Assembly (NCBI RefSeq): GCF_026965555.1
Contig: NZ_CP114040.1
Location: forward strand, 4,340,001-4,404,000
Origin: Nannocystis punicea
GTDB lineage: Bacteria; Myxococcota_A; Polyangia; Nannocystales; Nannocystaceae
DNA length: 64,000 nucleotides
Direction of reading: 5' to 3'
Shown piece by piece: positions 19,800-27,799 of the stretch. Each line of letters opens with the position of its first letter. The first letter of the stretch is position 1. A program made the position numbers and the translations under genes. Below the pieces are notes generated by a model that saw only the letters and a list, made by a program, of their open reading frames with translations, was not told the DNA's origin and did no database searches.

Positions 19800-19925
19800 G
19801 GCGGGCGCATTATGCCCCGGATGTCGCGGCCGCGGCGCGCTCCGCGGCCGGCCGTCCGCCGGCTGGTCCGGACCGGATCACGCGGTTTTCCCCGGCGGGC
19901 CGCAGTCCGCTAGACTCCCGCGCGG

Positions 19926-21098
19926 ATGGCCGAGACCGCACCGCCCCAGGGCCTGCAGCGCTACCAGATCATGGAGCCCCTCGGCGCGGGGGCGCAGGGG
20001 CGCACGTTCCGCGCGATCGACCGCCAGACGGGCGCGGCGGTGGCGGTCAAGGTGCTGCACCTGCGCTCGCTCGGCGGCGACTGGAAGCCGTTCGACCTGT
20101 TCGAGCGCGAGTGCCAGGCGCTCGAGTCGCTGTCGCACCCGGGCATCCCTCGCTACGTCGATCGCTACACCAGCGAGACCAGCGGCGACTTCTTCCTGGT
20201 GATGGAGCTGGTCGAAGGGACACCTCTGTCGCAGCGCCTCGGCCGGCCCGGCGATCCGGCCGAGCTGCTGCGCTGGCTGACCGCGGCGCTCGACATCCTC
20301 GAGTACCTGCACGGCCGCCAGCCGGCGGTGATCCACCGCGACATCAAGCCGTCGAACCTGATCGTGCGGCCCGACGGGCGCCTGTGCCTGATCGACTTCG
20401 GCGGGGTGCGCCTGGCGGTGCGGCCCGACGGCGGCTCGACGATGATCGGGACGTTCGGCTACATGGCGCCGGAGCAGCTGCACGGCGAGGCGACCCCGGC
20501 GACCGACATCTACGCGCTGGGCGCGACGATCGCGGCCCTGGCGGCGGGGCTCCCGGCCGACCAGCTGCCGCGCAAGGGGCTGCAGATCGACGTCGAGCGC
20601 TGCGTGGCGCCGGGCCGGCTGCGAGATGTCCTTTCGGCCATGTTGGAGCCGGACCCGACGCGCCGCCTGGCCTCCTCGGCGGCGGTGCGCGCGGCCCTCG
20701 GGGCGTCGGCCCGCCCGCCGCGGTCGCAGCCGTCCGAGCCCCGGCGGGCGGCGTCGTCGTCGTCGGCGTCGTCGCAGGCGCTCGAGCACGCGCCGGCGCC
20801 CGACTACCCGGCGCTGCGCAGCCTGCCGAAGTTCCTGCGGGTGTTCGTGTGGCTGTGGGCGTGGATGGCCACCGGCCTGTTCTTCCTGATCGAGTTCGTG
20901 TTCGTGCCGACGGTGTTCGCCCTGCAGGCGTCCGGCCGCCGCTACAAGAAGAAGGCGCACCGCCTCAAGCGCCTGCGCGCCCGCGAGGCCGACGCGCTCA
21001 GCTCGGTGCAGCGGATCCGCCGGCGCCTGCAGGCGATCGCCACCAACAGCGACCCGCGCGACCGGCCGGCCCTGCCCGAGGGTCGCGAGCGCCGCTGA
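19926..21098 (+). CDS. Ser/Thr protein kinase with a C-terminal membrane anchor
   Basis: Residues about 13-265 form the kinase domain: LGAGAQGRTF glycine loop, VAVKVL lysine, HRDIKPSNL catalytic loop and DFGGV in the metal loop. All essential residues are present. A hydrophobic hairpin (about 304-335) with many Trp and Phe residues anchors the protein, leaving a basic cytosolic tail (RRYKKKAHRLKRLRAR). No extracytoplasmic sensor domain exists, so it probably responds to a partner. A perfect 12-bp hairpin follows 20 bp after the stop. Confidence 0.9.
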   Translation: MAETAPPQGLQRYQIMEPLGAGAQGRTFRAIDRQTGAAVAVKVLHLRSLGGDWKPFDLFERECQALESLSHPGIPRYVDRYTSETSGDFFLVMELVEGTPLSQRLGRPGDPAELLRWLTAALDILEYLHGRQPAVIHRDIKPSNLIVRPDGRLCLIDFGGVRLAVRPDGGSTMIGTFGYMAPEQLHGEATPATDIYALGATIAALAAGLPADQLPRKGLQIDVERCVAPGRLRDVLSAMLEPDPTRRLASSAAVRAALGASARPPRSQPSEPRRAASSSSASSQALEHAPAPDYPALRSLPKFLRVFVWLWAWMATGLFFLIEFVFVPTVFALQASGRRYKKKAHRLKRLRAREADALSSVQRIRRRLQAIATNSDPRDRPALPEGRERR

Positions 21099-21118
21099 GC
21101 CGCGCCGCCGAAAGTAAA

Positions 21119-21146
21119 ACGGACATGGCCCGAAGGCCATGTCCGT
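21119..21146 (+). terminator. Perfect 12-bp hairpin after the kinase gene
   Basis: ACGGACATGGCC and GGCCATGTCCGT pair perfectly around a CGAA tetraloop. It belongs to the CATGTCC motif family and lies 20 bp after the stop codon, with no U-run. A terminator or 3'-end stabiliser is likely. Confidence 0.55.
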
Positions 21147-21192
21147 GCAACCGTCCGTCTCGACCAGGCGCGCCCGTCCGTGGACGCATGGT

Positions 21193-21225
21193 GTGAGGGA
21201 CATGTCTGGAGAGACATGCCCTCAC
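21193..21225 (-). terminator. 14-bp hairpin after the proline-rich lipoprotein gene
   Basis: GTGAGGG(A)CATGTCT pairs with AGACATGCCCTCAC around a GGAG loop, with one bulged A. It lies just beyond the stop codon of the minus-strand gene and faces the hairpin of the convergent kinase gene. Confidence 0.5.
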
Positions 21226-21232
21226 GTCGAGC

Positions 21233-21544
21233 TCACTTGGGCGCCGGCGGCGGCGGGTTGGTGGTCGGGGCGGGGGTGCCGGCGGCGGGCGGCGTGGCCT
21301 CGGCCGGCGGGGTGGTGGCGTCGGCCGGGTCGGCCGGGGCGTCGCCGGCGGGCTCGGCCGGCGGCGGGTTCTCGAGCGCCGGATCGACGGGAGCGGGCTC
21401 GACGGGCGTCGACTCGGTCGCGGCGGGCTCCGGCGTGGCGGTGTCGGTCTGCTGCTTGTTGCAGCCGCTCATCAGCGAGGTTCCCGAGACGGCCATGATC
21501 ACCGTCGTGATCGCAGCGACGATGGTGTGCTTCGAATTGCGCAT
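21233..21544 (-). CDS. Proline-rich small lipoprotein
   Basis: From ATG 21544 the product has 103 residues. The signal peptide ends LMSGC, followed by NKQQ and then a low-complexity Pro/Ala/Thr/Glu tail to the end. The ribosome binding site AAAGGACA overlaps a CATGTCC-type motif. The tail is expected to be extended and disordered, as in periplasm-spanning linkers. No catalytic domain. Confidence 0.75.
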   Translation of the reverse strand: MRNSKHTIVAAITTVIMAVSGTSLMSGCNKQQTDTATPEPAATESTPVEPAPVDPALENPPPAEPAGDAPADPADATTPPAEATPPAAGTPAPTTNPPPPAPK

Positions 21545-21568
21545 GTTGTCCTTTCGGGGAGGTTGCAA

Positions 21569-22150
21569 TCAGGTAACCCAGCCTCGCAGTCGTGGTAAAG
21601 CAAAATCATCACAGTAAATCGATTGGGGGCCCGGGGCGACAATCGCCAGCGGGCTCTGCCAGGAATCCGAGGCGCGGCGAGCTCGCATAACCGCAATAAA
21701 TGGCGAATGCGCATGGACCGCCGCGAATCGTATTTCCGGGAAATCGAGGTGCGGGAATCGCCGCGAGGACGCTGTCTGGCCAATGGAGGAAGGCCAGCCA
21801 GGGGCCGCCCCCATGGTCAAACCCGCTTGCCGACGAACGCGCGATCGAGGGCGCCGCTCGCCGAGCGGACGAGCGAACTCAGCTGTGGCGAATCCGACGT
21901 CGGCGAGCAACGCGTGCCGGGTGACCCGCGAGCACAGGCCCCTCGACATGGGGTGCCGTGCACCGCCTCGACCGCGAGGTCGTCGCGCAGGACGAACGCG
22001 AATTCTACCTGGACGAGGTCGTCGCCCGGTCGGGGGCCCCGCTCCATTGAATGCCGCGCATGACCCGGGTCTCCTCCAGCAATTCGGTGGACTCGACGAA
22101 ATCGTCGCGGTGATCCTCGTACGGATCGATGAGGCGAGACCCCGCGCCGC
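21569..22150. other. Intergenic region, AT-richer near 21590-21630
   Basis: This gap precedes the lipoprotein gene and follows the membrane-protein gene, both on the minus strand. The AT-rich part near 21590-21630 probably holds the lipoprotein promoter. No credible gene, repeat or RNA is seen in the rest. Confidence 0.4.
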
Positions 22151-22621
22151 TCAGCCGCGCAGGACCCGGGCCAGCAGGCCGAGGCCCATGTTGGCGGTGT
22201 TGCAGGCGATCATGACGACGCCGACCCACCAGAACCGCCGGCGCACCGCCGGCAGCTCGTCCTCGCGGGCGAACACGCGGCGCGGCCACAGGGTGAAGGT
22301 GACGTGCAGGAACAGCGCGAGCGAGACGAGCAGCAGGACGACCTTGGCGGCGACGAGCCAGGTCCACGGCGCGCCGGCGTCGGCGTGGGCCACGGCGAGG
22401 GCGACGCCGCTGGCGACGATCGCGGCGATGCCGGCGAGGACCTTGTAGCGCGCGCCGTGGACGACGCTGAAGATGAAGTCCTCGAACTCGCTGGCGCGGC
22501 TGAAGAACCGCTCGGCCCGCGGGTGCAGGATGAACACGCTGAACACCATGGCGCCGATCCACACGCCGCCGCCGAGGGCGTGGACCGCGATCGGCAACAC
22601 TCCCGCGAGCGCCGTGCTCAT
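22151..22621 (-). CDS. Four-helix inner-membrane protein, CopD-like
   Basis: The 156 residues contain four hydrophobic helices. The first carries ALGGGVWIGAMVF, with a His and Trp-Ile-Gly as in CopD-type copper or haem membrane proteins. ATG 22621 is the start; longer frames upstream overlap the divergent DUF1993 gene region. No metal ligand set is fully identifiable, so copper function is not claimed. Confidence 0.7.
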   Translation of the reverse strand: MSTALAGVLPIAVHALGGGVWIGAMVFSVFILHPRAERFFSRASEFEDFIFSVVHGARYKVLAGIAAIVASGVALAVAHADAGAPWTWLVAAKVVLLLVSLALFLHVTFTLWPRRVFAREDELPAVRRRFWWVGVVMIACNTANMGLGLLARVLRG

Positions 22622-22881
22622 CGCCAGCGGCAGGCTATCACGCGGGGCGGGCGGTGGTCGCGGGTTGCTCGCTGCGCAGGGCCGCGCGCAGGGGCCCGGC
22701 TGCTGCGTCACCTTCGCGGCTGCGGCCGGGCGGCGGAGATCGTCGGTTTCGCTGGTCGGGCCGCGGGGTTTTTCCGCGAGCCGCGTGCGGAGCTGGCGGA
22801 CGAAGATGATCGTGACTTCATCCGGCGCGCGCAAGGCGTGCGGCGGAAACCGAGTAGGATCCGCCGCCGGAGCATCCTCGC

Positions 22882-23394
22882 ATGAACCTCTTCGACATCT
22901 CGATCCCGCACATGAGCCGCACTCTGGGTCAGGTCCCGGTGTGGCTCGACAAGGCCCAGGCGCACGCGGACCAGCGGAAGTTCGACGTCAACGTGCTGCT
23001 CACCGCCCGGCTGGCGCCCGATCAGTGGCACTTCACGCGGCAGATCCAGGCGATCGTGTTGGCGCCGCTGCGGCTGGCCAACCTGCTGCGCGGGCAGGCG
23101 CCGCCGGATCTCTTCGAGCTCGAGCCGACGATCGCGGCCGTGCGCGCCTGCGTGGCCGAGACCCGCGAGAAGCTCGACAAGCTGCGCAGCGAGGAGTTCG
23201 CGGGCATCGAGGGGCGGGTGATCCCGCTGCCGTTCCTGCCGGGCAAGGGCCTGGAGGCGTCGGACTTCGTGCAGCAGTTCGCGCTGCCGAACTTCCACTT
23301 CCACGCAGTGACCGCGTACTCGATCCTGCGGCACAACGGGGTCGACGTCGGCAAGCCCGACTTCCTCGCGCCGCTTTCGCTCCGCGACCTCTGA
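22882..23394 (+). CDS. DUF1993 family protein
   Basis: The 170-residue product matches DUF1993 proteins in length and motifs: an N-terminal MSRTLGQVPVWLDKA helix, the LAPDQWHFTRQIQ segment and the NFHFHAVTAYSILRHNGV end. The fold is a four-helix bundle of DinB type. The function is unknown. It is cytosolic and probably monocistronic; the next gene starts 90 bp later. Confidence 0.85.
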   Translation: MNLFDISIPHMSRTLGQVPVWLDKAQAHADQRKFDVNVLLTARLAPDQWHFTRQIQAIVLAPLRLANLLRGQAPPDLFELEPTIAAVRACVAETREKLDKLRSEEFAGIEGRVIPLPFLPGKGLEASDFVQQFALPNFHFHAVTAYSILRHNGVDVGKPDFLAPLSLRDL

Positions 23395-23483
23395 GCGGGC
23401 TGTGACGCGGCGCAACGATCGCCGCGCGCGGGCTGCGGAGGCGGGGCGGGTCGGGGCGGGCGCGTGATAGAGTCCGCGCGCGC

Positions 23484-25094
23484 ATGAGCTCCGATCCCGA
23501 CGTGTTCGACTACGTGATCCTCGGCGGCGGCTCGGCCGGCTGCGTGCTGGCCGGGCGGCTGTCCGAAGATCCTTCCGTGCGGGTCCTCTTGCTCGAGACG
23601 GGCGACCGGGCCGAGCGGCACCCAGAGACGCTGCGGGCCGACGGGTACAAGGACGCGTTCGTCAACGACGCGCTGCTGCACCACCGCTTCAGCGTGCCGC
23701 AGAAGCACTGCGGCCGGCGCCCGCTGTTCCTCGGCTCGGGCCGCGGGATGGGCGGCAGCGGCTCGATCAACGCGATGGTGTACCTGCGCGGCTCCGAGGC
23801 CGACTTCCGCGCGTGGGACGTGCCGGGCTGGGGCTGGTCCGACGTCGTGCCGGCCTACGAGCAGCTCGAGCGCGTGCTCGACGTGCGCCCGCGCGAGCCG
23901 ACCGAGTTCACGGAGGCGTGCATCGCCAGCGCCGAGTCGGCGGGTTTTTACCGCGAGCGCGACCTCGACAACGGCGCGCTGCTCGGCGCGCTCGGCTACG
24001 AGGCGATGAACTACCGCGGCGAGCAGCGGCGCAGCGCCTACGTCGCGTTCGTGCAGCCGCACCTCGACCGCATCAACCTGGTCGTACGGACAGGTGCGCA
24101 CGCGCACCGGCTGGTGCTCGACGACCGCCGGCGGGTGGTCGCGGTCGAGTACGAGGAGGGCGGGGCGCTGCGCACGGCGAAGGTCCGGCGCGAGGCGGTG
24201 CTGTGCGCCGGGGCGCTCGAGTCGCCGAAGCTGCTCATGCTGTCGGGGGTCGGCCCGCGCGACGGGCTGCGCGCGCACGGGGTCGAGCCTCTGTTCGATC
24301 TGCCGGGCGTCGGCGAGAACCTGCACGACCACCCGAACGTGCAGCTGTTCTACCTCGGCAAGCGCGAGGTCGACTGCAACTACCCGCAGCTGTACGGGTT
24401 CCACCGCGCGCTGCCGGACAGCGACCTGCCGCCCGACCAGGCCGACACTTGTTATGTGTTCTACCCGGCGCGCTCGTCGTTCCGCGAGGCGACGATGCGC
24501 ATGGTCCCGGCGCTGACGGTGCCGCCGGCGCTGTACCGGCGGACCGCGCTGCCGCGGGTGGTCAAGGCCGGCGTCGGCCTGGCCTTTCGGCCAGGTTTCG
24601 TCCGGCGCGCGGTCGAGCGGGTCTACGGGGTGGTGGTGATCCTCGGCAAGCCGAAGAGCCGCGGCACGGTCAAGCTGGCGTCCGCCGACCCGCGCGCCTT
24701 CGCGGCCATCGACCCGGCCTACTTCGCCGACCCGCAGGACCTGCAGGCGATGATCGCCGGGGTCCGCCTGGCCCGCCGGATCGCCGACGGCGCCGGCCTG
24801 CGCCCGTATCAGGGCCGCGAGGTGCTGCCGGGCCGCTTCCTCGAGTCCGACGCGGCGCTGGCCGCGTTCGTGCGCCGGATGGCGATGACGACCTACCACT
24901 ACGCCGGGACATGTCGCATGGGACAGGTCGCCGGCAGCGTCGTCGACCCGCAGCTGCGCGTGCGCGGGCTCGAGAACCTGCGGGTGGCCGACGCGTCGAT
25001 CATCCCCGAGGTGCCGGTGTCGGCGCTCAACGCCCCGAGCATGATGATCGGCTGGCGCGCGGCCGACCTGCTGCGCGCGGCCGCGGCCGGCTGA
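23484..25094 (+). CDS. GMC-family FAD-dependent oxidoreductase
   Basis: The 536-residue protein begins with the FAD-binding ILGGGSAGCVLAGRLSE motif. It has the GMC signature around GSGRGMGGSGSINAMVY and the second signature GALESPKLLMLSGVG. Near the C-terminus the catalytic His lies in TYHYAGTCRMG and the Asn in VSALNAPSMM. These enzymes oxidise alcohols such as choline; the substrate here is unknown. The codons for the conserved GTCRMG motif (24907-24928) are switched to ACA and TGT, creating a CATGTC-type hairpin. It is followed after 18 bp by the kinase-like gene, so the two are likely co-transcribed. Confidence 0.92.
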   Translation: MSSDPDVFDYVILGGGSAGCVLAGRLSEDPSVRVLLLETGDRAERHPETLRADGYKDAFVNDALLHHRFSVPQKHCGRRPLFLGSGRGMGGSGSINAMVYLRGSEADFRAWDVPGWGWSDVVPAYEQLERVLDVRPREPTEFTEACIASAESAGFYRERDLDNGALLGALGYEAMNYRGEQRRSAYVAFVQPHLDRINLVVRTGAHAHRLVLDDRRRVVAVEYEEGGALRTAKVRREAVLCAGALESPKLLMLSGVGPRDGLRAHGVEPLFDLPGVGENLHDHPNVQLFYLGKREVDCNYPQLYGFHRALPDSDLPPDQADTCYVFYPARSSFREATMRMVPALTVPPALYRRTALPRVVKAGVGLAFRPGFVRRAVERVYGVVVILGKPKSRGTVKLASADPRAFAAIDPAYFADPQDLQAMIAGVRLARRIADGAGLRPYQGREVLPGRFLESDAALAAFVRRMAMTTYHYAGTCRMGQVAGSVVDPQLRVRGLENLRVADASIIPEVPVSALNAPSMMIGWRAADLLRAAAAG

Positions 25095-25112
25095 GGGACG
25101 AGGCGAGCGACG

Positions 25113-25946
25113 ATGACTGCGACCGACGCGCCGTGGTCATGGGACGCGTATCTGGCGCGCTGGGGCCTCGTGGCCGACGGCGCGGAGATCGTGACGCACG
25201 CGGCGCGGCTGCTGCCGGTCAAGCGGGGCGACGAGCCGGCGATGCTCAAGGTCGCGACCGAGCCTGACGAGCGCCACGGCCACCTCCTGCTGCGCTGGTG
25301 GGACGGGGAGGGCGCGGCGCGGCTGTACGAGGCCGAGGGCGCGGCGCTGCTGCTCGAGCGGGCGACTGGCACGCGCTCGCTCGCCGAGCTGGCGCGCACC
25401 GGCGGCGACGAGGAGGCGACGATCGTCCTGTGCGACGCCCTCGCGGCGCTGCACCGGCCGCGGGCCACGCCGATCCCCGCCGGCCTGGTCGACCTGCCGA
25501 CGTGGTTCTCGGCCCTGGGGCCCGGCGCGCGCCGTCACGGCGGCCTGCTGCGCGAGGCCCTGGCGGCGGCGTCGCGGCTGCTCGCCGACCTGCGCGAGGT
25601 GCGGCCGCTCCACGGCGACCTGCACCACGACAACCTGCTCGACTTCGGCGCGCGCGGCTGGCTGGCGATCGACCCCAAGCACCTCCTCGGCGACCCGGGC
25701 TTCGACTACGCCAACATCTTTTCCAATCCGGACATGGCCGGCGGGCCGCCGGTGGCCGTCCACGAGCGGGTGTTCCACCGCCGGCTGGAGCTCGTCACGC
25801 AGCGGTCCGGCATCGCGCGCGCGCGCCTGCTCGAGTGGATCCTCGCCTGGTCCGGGCTGTCGGCCGCGTGGATCCTCGACGACGGCGACGAGGCGACGAT
25901 CGATCTCCGGATCGCCGAGCTCGCCGCGCGCGCGTCGAGCGAGTGA
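25113..25946 (+). CDS. Aminoglycoside phosphotransferase-like (streptomycin 6-kinase family) protein
   Basis: The 277-residue protein has the phosphotransferase catalytic loop LHGDLHHDNLLDF and the metal-binding AIDPKHLLGDPGFDYAN, with the IDPK and GDP features of the streptomycin 6-kinase/hydroxyurea phosphotransferase group. Length fits. It could phosphorylate a small metabolite or antibiotic; resistance is not shown. It follows the GMC gene closely. A 7-bp hairpin lies just after the stop. Confidence 0.85.
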   Translation: MTATDAPWSWDAYLARWGLVADGAEIVTHAARLLPVKRGDEPAMLKVATEPDERHGHLLLRWWDGEGAARLYEAEGAALLLERATGTRSLAELARTGGDEEATIVLCDALAALHRPRATPIPAGLVDLPTWFSALGPGARRHGGLLREALAAASRLLADLREVRPLHGDLHHDNLLDFGARGWLAIDPKHLLGDPGFDYANIFSNPDMAGGPPVAVHERVFHRRLELVTQRSGIARARLLEWILAWSGLSAAWILDDGDEATIDLRIAELAARASSE

Positions 25947-25953
25947 CCTTCGC

Positions 25954-25971
25954 CATGTCCGAAGGGACATG
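25954..25971. terminator. CATGTCC-GAAG-GGACATG hairpin between convergent genes
   Basis: A perfect 7-bp stem with a GAAG loop lies 7 bp after the stop of the kinase-like gene and 18 bp before the end of the KamA gene. Its symmetry allows it to serve both strands. No U-tract follows. Confidence 0.5.
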
Positions 25972-25989
25972 TCCGTGATGTCAGGCGCC

Positions 25990-27360
25990 TCACGCCGCGG
26001 AGGCGTCGGGGAGCAGGCCGAGGCGGACCTTGGCGCGGCGGCGGGACAGCTCCGCGAGCTCGTTTTCGTAGAAGAACTCGGGCGCGCCGAAGGCGGGGCG
26101 CAGCTCGCTCACCCAGGCCGCGTCGGGGTCGTACTCGGCGAGGAAGATCCGTCCGACCCACTCCGGGTTGCGCCCCTGGAGCATCCGCAGCACGAAGTAC
26201 TGTTTGTCGTCGATCTCCGTCACCCCGTCGAGGAGGACCTTGCCGGGCGTGGCCGACATCGACGGGCCGCGGACGCTGCGACACAGGCCGGACAGCTGGC
26301 GGTAGGCGCCCTGATAGATCTGCAGCGCGCGCGCCAGCGGGACCTTGAAGTACTCCTTCGGGCCCGTGTCGCGCTCGATGAACATGTAGTAAGGGACAGC
26401 GCCCAGGCGCACCTGTGCGCGCCACAGGTCGGCCCACACCGAGGCGTCGTCGTTGACGCGGCGGATCAGCGGGGCCTGGCAGCGGACGACGGCGCCGGTC
26501 TCGCGCACGCGCTGCAGCGCCGCGGCGGCGGCCGGCGTGGCGAGCTCGCGCGGGTGGCTGTAGTGGGCCATCACTGCGACGTGCTTGCCGGCGGCCTGGA
26601 TCTCGGCGAAGAGGCGCAGCAGGTCGTCGGCGTCGGGGTCGGTGAGGAAGCGGGCCGGCCAGTAGGCGAGCGCCTTGGTGCCGAAGCGGATGTGCGCGAG
26701 GTTCGGCAGGTCGGCGCGCAGGAGCGGTTCGACGTAGCGACGGAGCACGCTCGTGCGCATCACCAGCGGGTCGCCGCCGGTGAACAGCACGTCGGTGACC
26801 TCGCGGTGGCGCGTGAGGTAGTCGACGAGGGTCTGGGCCTCGCGGGCGGCGAACTTGAGGTCCTCGAGGCCGACGAACTGGGCCCAGCGGAAGCAGTAGG
26901 TGCAGTAGGCGTGGCAGGTCTGGCCCTGCGCCGGGAAGAACAGCACCGTCTGGCGGTACTTGTGCTGCAGCCCGCGCCGTTCGACCCCGTCCTCGATCGG
27001 CACGTTGAGGTCGATCTGGCCGGCCGGGTGCGGATTCATCGCCATCTGGATCGCCCGCGCCCGCGCCTGCAGCTCGGCCTCGCTGCCGCTGCGCACGAGG
27101 TCGACCAGAGCGGCCACGTCGGCCTCGTCGAGCATCTCCGGCTGCGGGATCGTCAATTGATAGATGGGGTCGTCGGGGGCGCGCGACCAATCGATCAGGT
27201 GCTCGAGCACGTAGGCGTTGACGCGGAACGGCAGGACCTGCGCGACCGCCCGCAGCCGCAGCCGCGCGTCGGCCGACAGGGCCGACAGTTGAGGAATTGC
27301 GTCGATGTCCCGGGCGGTGAACGCCCGGTATGCACCCAGATTGAACGCGCCGTCCGGCAT
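25990..27360 (-). CDS. KamA-family radical SAM protein (lysine 2,3-aminomutase-like)
   Basis: The 456-residue protein has the radical SAM motif CHAYCTYC (CxxxCxxC), FTGGDPLVM for SAM binding, and a PGKVLL segment where the PLP lysine of lysine 2,3-aminomutases lies. VPYYMFIERD corresponds to the conserved substrate-binding strand. Most catalytic features therefore look intact. The family interconverts alpha- and beta-amino acids; the substrate is not evident. The gene is divergent from asnB across a 440-bp region, which suggests joint action in amino acid modification, an inference. Confidence 0.88.
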   Translation of the reverse strand: MPDGAFNLGAYRAFTARDIDAIPQLSALSADARLRLRAVAQVLPFRVNAYVLEHLIDWSRAPDDPIYQLTIPQPEMLDEADVAALVDLVRSGSEAELQARARAIQMAMNPHPAGQIDLNVPIEDGVERRGLQHKYRQTVLFFPAQGQTCHAYCTYCFRWAQFVGLEDLKFAAREAQTLVDYLTRHREVTDVLFTGGDPLVMRTSVLRRYVEPLLRADLPNLAHIRFGTKALAYWPARFLTDPDADDLLRLFAEIQAAGKHVAVMAHYSHPRELATPAAAAALQRVRETGAVVRCQAPLIRRVNDDASVWADLWRAQVRLGAVPYYMFIERDTGPKEYFKVPLARALQIYQGAYRQLSGLCRSVRGPSMSATPGKVLLDGVTEIDDKQYFVLRMLQGRNPEWVGRIFLAEYDPDAAWVSELRPAFGAPEFFYENELAELSRRRAKVRLGLLPDASAA

Positions 27361-27799
27361 CCGCCAAACCCTCCGCGAAAGCGCTCGAGCGCGCCGAGGC
27401 GGCTCCAGCGAGTGGATGTCTCTTCGGACAGGCGCAGGCGACCTCGGGACGAACGCCGCTCGAACGGGCCGCGCTCTGCCGACGCCGGGCCGGGCCCGCC
27501 GCGATGGTGATTTAGCGACAACTTAACACGCAACCGAGGCTCAGCGCAAGACAGAATCGACGGTGACGTTACGCAATCGTATTGACGAACCGAGATTCGG
27601 CGCAGTGGTGATTCGTCGATTACGCCCGATTACGCGGATGTAAGGCCCGTGTAATGCAGTAGGCGCGAATCGTGCGCGTGTCCTATGGGACATGTCCATG
27701 GGGACAGCAAGCTTGCCGCCGGTGCGACCTCGCGGTATACCGGGCGCCTGTGTGAGGCGCGGGCGATGCGGCCGCGCCTCGCCGGAGGGAGAACGAAGC
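27361..27799. promoter_or_regulatory. Divergent intergenic region between kamA-like and asnB genes
   Basis: The region is AT-richer than the average in its middle (27500-27670) and contains two ATTACGC words near 27618-27636. A double CATGTCC-type motif occurs at 27679-27706. Promoters for both directions are expected here but no exact boxes can be named. Confidence 0.45.
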
